DNA of 61,511 nucleotides. Source: Burkholderia sp. IMCC1007 (GTDB lineage: Bacteria > Pseudomonadota > Gammaproteobacteria > Burkholderiales > Burkholderiaceae). A model generated the notes under the pieces. That model was not told the DNA's origin, did no database searches, and saw only the letters and a list, made by a program, of their open reading frames with translations. The first letter of the stretch is position 1. Each line of letters starts with the position of its first letter. The position numbers and the translations under genes are program-made. This document shows positions 18,656-26,011 of this stretch, piece by piece. The stretch spans positions 26,324 to 87,834 of the forward strand of contig NZ_JAPVQY010000033.1 of NCBI RefSeq assembly GCF_027257875.1, given 5' to 3'.

Positions 18656-19360
18656 TTGGTCTTCCGAGATTTTTCCCCTGCACGATGCGCAACGTGGATC
18701 GTTGCGATGGCCGCCTGCGTGCACGCAGGCGCGGCATGGTCCGCCGACGCGACCGCGCCCGTCGCGGGCACCCGTCCCGCGGTGACGAGCCTGAGCGGCC
18801 GTGCGGCGCCCGCCGCATCGGCGTCGTCCTCGTCGGCGACGGATACCGCCGCGCAAGGCAATGTCGCCGAGCTCACGCAGATGCTGCACGACGGGCGGAT
18901 CGTCGAGATGCGCACCACCTACAACGGCAGCTACGGCGCGAGCCTGATGTTCGATCCGGGCGAGATGACGTACTACGTCGCGCTGTTCCAGGACAAGCAT
19001 CTTTGGCGCGTGATCAAGTCGCAGGAGAAGGGTCGCGCGGAGATGGTGTACGCGAACTTCGTGCAGCAGACGCTGCAACTGTCGGAAGCCGAGATTCATC
19101 GCACCGAATTGCAGGCGCAGAAGCGGTTTCTCGAGCGCGTGATCGCGCTGCAGGCGAGCCGGGCCCAGCAACTGGAGGCCGACCTGAGCGTCGCGCGCAG
19201 CCAGCAGGCCGAGGTCGCGCAACGACAGCAGTCGATACAGGAGCAGACGCAGGCGCTGCAGGTCGAGAAGCGGGCGGCGCAGGTGCAGTTGCGCGATCTG
19301 CAGGAGCAGGTCCGGCAACTCGAGCGGCAGGCCGAAACGGGGTTGCCCGCACGCAAGTGA
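18656..19360 (+). CDS. DUF2968 domain protein, exported
   Basis: A 234-residue exported protein of unknown function. An N-terminal signal peptide ends near AWSA/DA, a globular DUF2968 region follows (DGRIVEMRTTYNGSYGASL), and the last 100 residues are a strong coiled coil rich in Gln, Glu and Arg. I chose the TTG at 18656, which has CGGAG seven bases upstream and gives a clean signal peptide. An earlier in-frame TTG at 18611 lies in the T run of the preceding terminator and has no ribosome binding site. A terminator follows at 19397. Confidence 0.8.
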   Translation: MVFRDFSPARCATWIVAMAACVHAGAAWSADATAPVAGTRPAVTSLSGRAAPAASASSSSATDTAAQGNVAELTQMLHDGRIVEMRTTYNGSYGASLMFDPGEMTYYVALFQDKHLWRVIKSQEKGRAEMVYANFVQQTLQLSEAEIHRTELQAQKRFLERVIALQASRAQQLEADLSVARSQQAEVAQRQQSIQEQTQALQVEKRAAQVQLRDLQEQVRQLERQAETGLPARK

Positions 19361-19396
19361 CGACGCGTCGGTCCGGCAGGATCGGCGGACGAACGA

Positions 19397-19428
19397 AACC
19401 CGGCGAAGCCTGCTTCGCCGGGTTTTTT
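19397..19428 (+). terminator. Terminator of the DUF2968 gene
   Basis: A 13-base stem (AACCCGGCGAAGC with its complement at 19412-19424, two-base loop) is followed by a run of T. It lies between the plus-strand DUF2968 gene and the convergent hypothetical gene. Confidence 0.9.
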
Positions 19429-19440
19429 GTTGTGCGCGCG

Positions 19441-20376
19441 TCAGCGGGTGAAGGTGTCCGGCGCCGTGGCCGACGCTTCGGTCAGGCGGCGGTGAGATAG
19501 TTGCGCGGTCCAGTCGAAACCGGCGGCGGGCGCGTTTGCCGCTCGCGCGGGGCGTTCGGCATCCAGTGCGTTCGCGAGTGCGATCAGCGCGAGCGGATTG
19601 TCGAGCGGGTCGCGATGCGTGCCGCCCGGCAGCGACGGCGGCGCGACGCGATCGAGGATCGGCGTACGCGATGCGAGGTGCGTGACTGGCGGGCGGGCCG
19701 CGAGCCGGGAAGAAGCGGCGGGCGACGCGGCAGGCGAAGCGCCCGGCGCGCGAACGGGTGCGGCGGTCGTGCGCGCGCCGGCCGGCCGATGCGGTGAGGG
19801 TATGGACGCGTCGGCGACGCGCTGCGGGTCGGATGCCGTGTCGTGCGGCGGCGACGTGCGGGCCGGCGTCGCGACGGGGGTGGCGTTCTGTGCCGGAGCA
19901 AGGGGCGGCGCAGCGGCAACTCGGACCACACCGGTGGCTTGCGTGGCGGGCTCGTCAATGACGCGGGTGGCGTGAAGCGCGGGTGCGGCCGTGAAACCCG
20001 TGAGCGGTTCGTGCGCGACGATCAGCCAGCCGATGATCCCGAGCGCGCCGACGCTCCAGCAGGCGGCATCTATTGCACGCCGGCCATGCGGGCGCGGATA
20101 CGGACCGTGGCCCGGGCGGCGGAGGACGGCCGGGGTGGCCGGCAGGTCCGCCGACGACGATCGCGTCGCGGACAGCGGTTGCCAGCGACACATGCGATGC
20201 GGGGCGTCGACATCGATGCACGAAGTCGTCAGCGTGGCGACGCACCGCTCGCCGGGCCGGTCGCCGGCTACGCCGCGGAATGTCCATTCGCGGCCGAACG
20301 GCGGCACGCCGTCGAGCGGGGCGACGCGAGGGCGGGCGAGCTGGCCTTCGACGGAAACAAGGGGCGATGGGGTCAT
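19441..20376 (-). CDS. Hypothetical membrane-anchored Ala/Pro-rich protein
   Basis: I do not recognise this 311-residue protein. Residues 1 to about 100 are predicted cytoplasmic and basic. One membrane segment follows (around CWSVGALGIIGWLIVA), then a long Ala/Pro/Thr-rich periplasmic part that looks disordered. The tail ends with a short ordered-looking segment (NPLALIALANALDAE). The ATG at 20376 was chosen over one at 20448 because the residues between are arginine-rich and unlike coding; neither has a strong ribosome binding site. The frame is kept open over 900 bases with reasonable third-position bias, so I think it is real, but the start is unsure. Confidence 0.55.
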   Translation of the reverse strand: MTPSPLVSVEGQLARPRVAPLDGVPPFGREWTFRGVAGDRPGERCVATLTTSCIDVDAPHRMCRWQPLSATRSSSADLPATPAVLRRPGHGPYPRPHGRRAIDAACWSVGALGIIGWLIVAHEPLTGFTAAPALHATRVIDEPATQATGVVRVAAAPPLAPAQNATPVATPARTSPPHDTASDPQRVADASIPSPHRPAGARTTAAPVRAPGASPAASPAASSRLAARPPVTHLASRTPILDRVAPPSLPGGTHRDPLDNPLALIALANALDAERPARAANAPAAGFDWTAQLSHRRLTEASATAPDTFTR

Positions 20377-20725
20377 GAGAGCGGTGCGCCGCGCGACACG
20401 AGCAACCGTGTCGGCGCGTGGCGCGCATATCGTCGTTGATCGTGCCATTGTGGTCAGCCGTCTGTGATCGGTCGATCAGATCAATCTGATTTTGGCGTGA
20501 CTTTCGATGGGATTAGTACGAGGCGAATGCGGCGACTGCGACCGCAGGCCCGCCACAAGGCAATTGTCGGTTTCGCGTGGCATCATCCGAGAACCTCGCC
20601 GGCGTGCGCATGGTGGCGCGACGTGCCGCCGGCAGGCTGCGATGTCCGTGCGCGCCGGCCGGCGCGATACGCATCGCCGGATCCACACGGCGCGGAGGTC
20701 GCGCCATCCGAGCTGAGAGAAAAAT
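20377..20725. other. Divergent intergenic region before the MFS gene
   Basis: The 349 bases between the hypothetical gene and the MFS carrier gene hold no gene. An AT-richer patch near 20465-20520 contains the dyad at 20475-20490 and likely promoter sequence. Confidence 0.5.
20475..20490. promoter_or_regulatory. 16-base dyad upstream of the MFS gene
   Basis: ATCAGAT at 20475-20481 is mirrored by ATCTGAT at 20484-20490 with a two-base centre, forming a perfect inverted repeat 235 bases before the MFS start. It is a candidate operator; the regulator is unknown. Confidence 0.4.
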
Positions 20726-22021
20726 ATGTCCACAGCATCACACGCCGTCGCGCAGGAATCGAAGGTCCGCACCGTTTTCCGGGTCGTCAGCGGCAACTTC
20801 CTGGAAATGTACGACTTCATGGTCTACGGGTATTACGCGTCGGCCATCGCGAAAACCTATTTTCCGAGCGGCGATGCGTTCGCGTCGCTGATGCTGTCGC
20901 TGTCGGTATTCGGCGCGGGCTTCCTGATGCGGCCGGTCGGCGCGATCGTGCTCGGCGCGTACATCGACCATCACGGCCGCCGCAAGGGGCTGATCCTGAC
21001 GCTCGGGCTGATGGCGGTCGGCACGCTCGCCGTCGCCGCGGTGCCCGGCTACGCGACGATCGGCGTGCTCGCGCCGGTGTTCGTGCTGCTCGGCCGGCTG
21101 CTGCAGGGCTTTTCGGCGGGCGTCGAGCTCGGCGGCGTGTCGGTCTACCTGTCCGAGATCGCGACGAAGGGCCACAAGGGGTTCTATACGTCGTGGCAAT
21201 CGGGCAGCCAGCAGGTCGCCGTCGTGTTCGCCGCGTTCGTCGGCGTGCTGCTGAACCGCGCGTTGCCGGCCGAAGAAATGAGCGCGTGGGGCTGGCGCAT
21301 TCCGTTCCTGATCGGCTGCCTGATCGTGCCGTTCCTGTTCCTGATCCGGCGTTCGCTGAAGGAGACCGACGAGTTCCTCGCGAAGCGCCATCGCCCGACG
21401 ATGGGCGAGATCATGCGTTCGATGCTCGAGAACTGGGGCGTCGTGATCGCCGGCATGGGGATGGTCATCATGACGACGGTGTCGTTCTACATGATCACCG
21501 CGTACACGCCGACGTTCGGCAAGGAAGTGCTGCACCTGTCGTCGCTCGACGCGCTCGTCGTGACCGTCTGCGTCGGCCTGTCCAATCTCGTCTGGCTGCC
21601 GCTGTCCGGCGGACTGTCGGACCGTATCGGCCGCCGCCCGGTGCTGATCACGTTCACGGTGCTCACGCTGCTGTCGGCTTATCCGGCGGTGCAGTGGCTC
21701 GTCGCCGATCCGTCCTTCCTGCGGCTGCTCGGGGTCGAGCTGTGGCTGTCGTTCCTGTACGGTTCGTATAACGGCGCGATGGTCGTCGCGCTGACCGAAG
21801 TGATGCCGGCCGACGTGCGCACCGCCGGTTTCTCGCTCGCATACAGCCTTGCGACGACGATCGGCGGCTTCACGCCGGCGATCTCGACGTTGCTGATTCA
21901 CCAGACCGGCAACAAGGCGGCGCCGGGGCTGTGGCTGAGCGTCGCCGCGATTTGCGGGCTGATCGCGACGCTCGTGCTGTATCGCACGCCCGAGTCGCGC
22001 AACCAGTACAAGGCGGCCTGA
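20726..22021 (+). CDS. MFS transporter, metabolite:H+ symporter (citrate/tricarballylate-like)
   Basis: A 431-residue inner-membrane carrier with twelve predicted helices. The MHS-family signature is present: GNFLEMYDFMVYGYYA in helix 1, then DHHGRRKGL in the first cytoplasmic loop and SDRIGRRPVL in the loop between helices 8 and 9. These motifs are shared with citrate-proton symporters (CitA, TcuC), so a di- or tricarboxylate is the likely substrate. GAGAGAAAAAT before the ATG gives the ribosome binding site. Single gene with a terminator downstream. Confidence 0.9.
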   Translation: MSTASHAVAQESKVRTVFRVVSGNFLEMYDFMVYGYYASAIAKTYFPSGDAFASLMLSLSVFGAGFLMRPVGAIVLGAYIDHHGRRKGLILTLGLMAVGTLAVAAVPGYATIGVLAPVFVLLGRLLQGFSAGVELGGVSVYLSEIATKGHKGFYTSWQSGSQQVAVVFAAFVGVLLNRALPAEEMSAWGWRIPFLIGCLIVPFLFLIRRSLKETDEFLAKRHRPTMGEIMRSMLENWGVVIAGMGMVIMTTVSFYMITAYTPTFGKEVLHLSSLDALVVTVCVGLSNLVWLPLSGGLSDRIGRRPVLITFTVLTLLSAYPAVQWLVADPSFLRLLGVELWLSFLYGSYNGAMVVALTEVMPADVRTAGFSLAYSLATTIGGFTPAISTLLIHQTGNKAAPGLWLSVAAICGLIATLVLYRTPESRNQYKAA

Positions 22022-22057
22022 CACTGCAAGCGACGCATCGGAGCATCGCGTCGAATG

Positions 22058-22093
22058 AAAAAGGGAGCGCACTGCGAATTGCGCTCCTTTTTT
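22058..22093. terminator. Bidirectional terminator between MFS and TPR genes
   Basis: An eight-base GC stem (GGAGCGCA at 22064-22071, complement at 22080-22087) is flanked by A5 on the left and T6 on the right, so it can stop both convergent transcripts. Confidence 0.85.
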
Positions 22094-22118
22094 CGTATGC
22101 GATCGGCCGCTCGGGCAT

Positions 22119-23957
22119 TCAGCCGTCGCGCAGCGCGGCGGCCACCGCCGTCGCCACGTCGAACCATTGTCCCGGCGCGGGCTGACGGACGAGCGTGGCG
22201 TGCGGATACCACGGGCAGTCGCCGCGGGTGAACCATCGCCAGTCGGCCGCGAACGGCAGCATGATCCACAGCGGCTTGCCGAGCGCACCTGCCAGATGCG
22301 CGACGGCCGTATCGATCGTGACGACGCCGTCGAGCCGTTCGATCAGCGCGGCCGTGTCGGCGAAATCGTTCAGGCGCCCGTCGAAACGATGCACGCGCGG
22401 GTGCGCATCGACGCGCGCCCGTTCGGCGTCGTCGAGGGCCGGCTGCAGCACGACCCAGTCGATGTCGGGCAGCGCGAGCAGCGGCGCGAGTGCGTCGAAC
22501 GGCATCGAGCGGTTTTCCTGCGCCTGCCGGCGCCCCGACCACGCGAGGCCGAACTTGCGCTTCGACTGGCCGCCGAGCGAGCCGCGAAAGCGCCGGCGCG
22601 CGCTGTCCGGCGCGCCGAGGTAGCGCGTGCCCGCGACGATCTCGTCCGGCTGCAGCCCGAGCAGGAACGGCAGGCTCATCAGCGTGCAGGCGACGTCTGC
22701 TGCCGGCAGTTTCGCGGCGTCCTGCGCGACGAGCGTCACGCGCCAGTGCGCGGCGGCCGGTGCGAGCAACGCGACGAGCTCCGGCTGCACCTCGAGCACC
22801 ACGCGGGCGCAGCGCGCGCGCGCCAGCGGCACGAAGCGGACGAACTGCAGCGTGTCGCCGAAACCCTGTTCCGCGCGGATCAGCAGCGTGCGCGATGCGA
22901 TCGGCTCGCCTTGCCAGCGCGGCAGCGTGCCGAGCGTCGGTGCGCCCGGCGTGTCGTGACGCGTTTCGTAAGCGGGCAGGCCGCGGGTGAAGTCGCCCAG
23001 CGTCAGCAGCGTGACTGCGCGGTGCAACTGCGCGAGCTTCAGGTCGGGCGCGACGCGCAGCGCCTGGTCGAATGCGCGCAGCGCCATTTCGTGCGCGCGG
23101 AGCGCGTGATGCGCGTTGCCGAGGTTCAGCCACGCGAGTCCGAACGACGGATCGAGCCCGACCGCGCGTTCGTAGTAGGGCAGCGCATCGCGCTGGCGGC
23201 CCTGCGCGCTCAGCGCGTTCGCGAGCCCGAAGAGGGCGAGCGGAAACGGCGGGTGCAGTGCGAGTGCGGCTTCGAACGCAGCGGCGGCTTCGACGTGACG
23301 GCCGACCGCCTCCAACGTGTTGCCGAGATTGAAATGCGCGGCGACGAAGCGCGGCTGCGCGGCGATCGCGGCGTGGAAGTGCGCGATCGCGTCATCGGCC
23401 CGGCCCATCGCGCTCAGCGCCATCGCGAGATTGTTGTGCGCGCCGGCGTGTCCCGGCCGCAGCTCGAGTGCGCGATGGAATGCGGCGAGCGCATCGTCGT
23501 GGCGGCCGAGCGCGTTCAGTGCGTTGCCGAGGTTGTTGTGGATCGAAGCATCGTCGGGCGTGAGGCGCAGCGCGCGGCCGAACGCGTCGATCGCATCCTC
23601 GTGGCGTTGCAGTGCCGCATACGCGTTCCCGAGGTTGTAGTGCGCGAGCGGAAATTCGGGCGCGAGCGTCAGTGCGTTGCGAAAGCGGTCGATCGCTTCG
23701 TCGAGCCGGCCGAGTGCCTTCAGCGCGTTGCCGAGGTTGAGCTGCAGTGCGGCGTCGCCCGGGCGCAGCGCGACCGCGCGGCCGACGAGATCGGCCGCCT
23801 CGGCATGCTGACCCTGCTGATGCCGCAGCACGCCGAACAGATGGAGTGCGTCGGCGTCGACGGGGTTGGTGGCGAGCGCGGCACGGTAGCCGTGCTCGGC
23901 CTCGGCGAGGTGGCCCGCGCGGTGCGCGGCGTACGCTCGATCGAATGCGGAATCCAT
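22119..23957 (-). CDS. TPR protein with C-terminal glycosyltransferase-like domain
   Basis: A 612-residue protein. Residues 1 to about 330 hold roughly nine tetratricopeptide repeats of 34 residues with the usual A..N/LG.AL..LGR..EA pattern. The rest resembles the glycosyltransferase-like (GT9/GT41-type fold) domain found after TPR arrays, with RAEQGFGDTLQFVRFVP and, late, GVVTIDTAVAHLAGALGKPLW. Relatives are annotated only as TPR proteins; a protein or glycan glycosylation role is possible. The start MDSAFDRAY begins the first repeat. It is convergent with the MFS gene. Confidence 0.85.
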   Translation of the reverse strand: MDSAFDRAYAAHRAGHLAEAEHGYRAALATNPVDADALHLFGVLRHQQGQHAEAADLVGRAVALRPGDAALQLNLGNALKALGRLDEAIDRFRNALTLAPEFPLAHYNLGNAYAALQRHEDAIDAFGRALRLTPDDASIHNNLGNALNALGRHDDALAAFHRALELRPGHAGAHNNLAMALSAMGRADDAIAHFHAAIAAQPRFVAAHFNLGNTLEAVGRHVEAAAAFEAALALHPPFPLALFGLANALSAQGRQRDALPYYERAVGLDPSFGLAWLNLGNAHHALRAHEMALRAFDQALRVAPDLKLAQLHRAVTLLTLGDFTRGLPAYETRHDTPGAPTLGTLPRWQGEPIASRTLLIRAEQGFGDTLQFVRFVPLARARCARVVLEVQPELVALLAPAAAHWRVTLVAQDAAKLPAADVACTLMSLPFLLGLQPDEIVAGTRYLGAPDSARRRFRGSLGGQSKRKFGLAWSGRRQAQENRSMPFDALAPLLALPDIDWVVLQPALDDAERARVDAHPRVHRFDGRLNDFADTAALIERLDGVVTIDTAVAHLAGALGKPLWIMLPFAADWRWFTRGDCPWYPHATLVRQPAPGQWFDVATAVAAALRDG

Positions 23958-24088
23958 GACGCGAAAACTGACGGAAAGCGCGCATTTTCCCACACTGCAG
24001 CGAGGCCATCCCAGATCGGCCGGTCGGCATATGGCCCCGTCACGCGGAGCGGCGTAGACTTGCAGCATCTCGTGTCATCGAGGTTCTC

Positions 24089-25744
24089 ATGGCCGACACA
24101 CTGCTCGACATTCCGCCCGTGCTGATCGTCGGCGCCGGGCCGACTGGCCTTGCCGCCGCAATGAGCCTCGCGCGGGCCCGCGTGCCGGTGCGCATCATCG
24201 ACCGGCTCGTCACGCCCGCGCCGTATTCGCGAGCGATCGGCATCCAGGCGCGCACGCTCGAATTGCTGGAGCAGCATCGCGCCGTCGAACCGTTCCTCGC
24301 GCTGGGCCATCGCGCGCACGCGGCCGAGCTGCATGCGGACGGCCGCGTGATCGCGCGGCTCGATTTCGACCCGCTGCAAACGCGCTATCCGTATCTGCTG
24401 TTTCTCGACCAGAGCATCACCGAGCGGTTGCTCGCCGAGCATCTCGCCGGGCTCGGGGTGACGATCGAGCGTGGCGTCACGCTCACCGCGTGCGACGCGC
24501 GCGGCACGTCGCTCGACGTGAAGATTCGCGACGCCGACGGCCGCGAGCACGCGTTCGCGCCGTCTTACCTGATCGCCGCCGACGGCGCGCACAGCACGGT
24601 ACGCCATCTGCTCGGGCTCGGTTTCGCCGGGCATGCGTTCGAACAGACTTTCCTGCTTGCCGATTTCGCGGCGATACCCGACTGGCCGGAAGAGGAGATT
24701 CACCTGTTCGCGACGCCCAACGGCATCGCGGGGCTGTTCCCGATGGGCGGTGGTCGCTTCCGGCTCGTCGCCGACCGGCCGCCCGGCAGCGATGCATCGT
24801 CCGATACGTCCGCGCCGTCGCTCGCGGAATGCGAGGCGATCATCCGTGCGCGCGTAGGCGCGTCGATTTCGCCGAGCGATCTCGCATGGTCGTCGTATTT
24901 CCACCTGCACAGCCGGATGGTCGATCGATTGCGTCACGGGCGCGTGTTTTTCGCGGGCGACGCCGCGCACGTCCACAGCCCGGCGGGCGCGCAGGGCATG
25001 AACACGGGCATGCAGGAAGCATTCAATCTGGGCTGGAAGCTCGCGCGCGTGCTCGGCGCGGGTTCGCCGGAGCGGCTGCTCGACACGTATCACGCGGAGC
25101 GCCATCCGATCGAGCGCGACGTGTTGCGGCAGACGGGCCTCGTCACGCAGCTCGTCGAAGCCAACCACGGCGCGATGAAGCTGCTGCGCGATCATGTCGT
25201 GCCGCTGCTGGCGTCGTTCGGGCCGGTGCGCGACGCGGTGCGGCGCACGGTCAGCGAACTCGGCGTGCAATACCGGAAAAGTGCGCTCACGCTCGAGCGC
25301 GTGCTCGATGGCGGCCCGCGAGCCGGCGAGCGTGCGCCCGATGCGCTCGTGCACGTGGTCGACGGTCCGCTCGGTCAGGCCCCCGGAACCGCGCGGCTGT
25401 ACGACCTGCACGATCCGGCGAACTTCACGCTGCTGCTGCTCGAGGAACCCGTGAATGGAGAAGCGGGCGAGCCGGCCGAGGTGCCGCCGATGCCCGCGGA
25501 TGCGCAGGCGCTCGTGCAGGGACTGGAGCGGATCATGCCGGGCGCCGTGCGTGCGTGGCGCGTCGCCGATGCCGAAAGCGACGGGGAGGACGGGCTCGCG
25601 CAGGGATACGGCCGCTCGCGGCCGTCGTTCTATCTGCTGCGGCCCGACGGCTACATCGCGGCGCGCGGCCGCACCGCAACCGATGCGAACGCGCTGCTGC
25701 GCCATTGCGAAAGCTGGTTCGCGGGCATGTCGCAGCCCGCGTAG
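24089..25744 (+). CDS. FAD-dependent monooxygenase
   Basis: A 551-residue group A flavin monooxygenase (PheA/MhpA-like). FAD motif GAGPTG at residues 15-20, AADGAHS at about 164-169 and FFAGDAAHVHSPAGAQGMN from residue 287 are all intact. A thioredoxin-like C-terminal part ends with YLLRPDGYIAARG. It hydroxylates an unknown, probably aromatic, compound. It diverges from the TPR gene and converges on the fds operon, so its context gives no pathway. Confidence 0.88.
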   Translation: MADTLLDIPPVLIVGAGPTGLAAAMSLARARVPVRIIDRLVTPAPYSRAIGIQARTLELLEQHRAVEPFLALGHRAHAAELHADGRVIARLDFDPLQTRYPYLLFLDQSITERLLAEHLAGLGVTIERGVTLTACDARGTSLDVKIRDADGREHAFAPSYLIAADGAHSTVRHLLGLGFAGHAFEQTFLLADFAAIPDWPEEEIHLFATPNGIAGLFPMGGGRFRLVADRPPGSDASSDTSAPSLAECEAIIRARVGASISPSDLAWSSYFHLHSRMVDRLRHGRVFFAGDAAHVHSPAGAQGMNTGMQEAFNLGWKLARVLGAGSPERLLDTYHAERHPIERDVLRQTGLVTQLVEANHGAMKLLRDHVVPLLASFGPVRDAVRRTVSELGVQYRKSALTLERVLDGGPRAGERAPDALVHVVDGPLGQAPGTARLYDLHDPANFTLLLLEEPVNGEAGEPAEVPPMPADAQALVQGLERIMPGAVRAWRVADAESDGEDGLAQGYGRSRPSFYLLRPDGYIAARGRTATDANALLRHCESWFAGMSQPA

Positions 25745-25752
25745 CGGGGCGC

Positions 25753-26004
25753 TCAGGCAGACGCGGCGGCCGGCACGAGCGAAGCGCGGTGCGCGGCGAT
25801 CGCGGCGAGCACGATCGGCGCCGCGCGTTGTGCGGCTGCGCTCGACGGATCGTCGAGCGCGGCGAGAAACGCGCGGCGCATGCGCGGCTCCCAGAAGCGC
25901 CGGATATGCTCGGCGATCCCCGTCAGCGCTTCTTCGCGATCGGGCATCGATTCGAAGAAAGCGCCGATCTGGTTGGCCATGTCGATCAGGTGTCCGGTGT
26001 CCAT
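25753..26004 (-). CDS. fdsD: Formate dehydrogenase delta subunit FdsD
   Basis: An 83-residue protein of the FdsD family (HLIDMANQIGAFFES, then EHIRRFW.PRMR), a small subunit or assembly factor of soluble NAD-dependent formate dehydrogenases. It starts seven bases after fdsA and is the last gene of the operon. In Cupriavidus and Rhodobacter-type operons fdsC lies between fdsA and fdsD; here it is absent. Confidence 0.92.
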   Translation of the reverse strand: MDTGHLIDMANQIGAFFESMPDREEALTGIAEHIRRFWEPRMRRAFLAALDDPSSAAAQRAAPIVLAAIAAHRASLVPAAASA

Positions 26005-26011
26005 CGCGTCC

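Noticed and set aside
22119..23957. Direct DNA repeats resembling a CRISPR or satellite array in the TPR gene
   Set aside because: The period is about 102 bases in frame, with degenerate copies encoding 34-residue TPR units; there are no conserved repeats with unique spacers.
22167..24125. Plus-strand open frame of 652 codons opposite the TPR gene
   Set aside because: Its repeating pattern is the complement of the TPR repeats, and it has no plausible start or domain.
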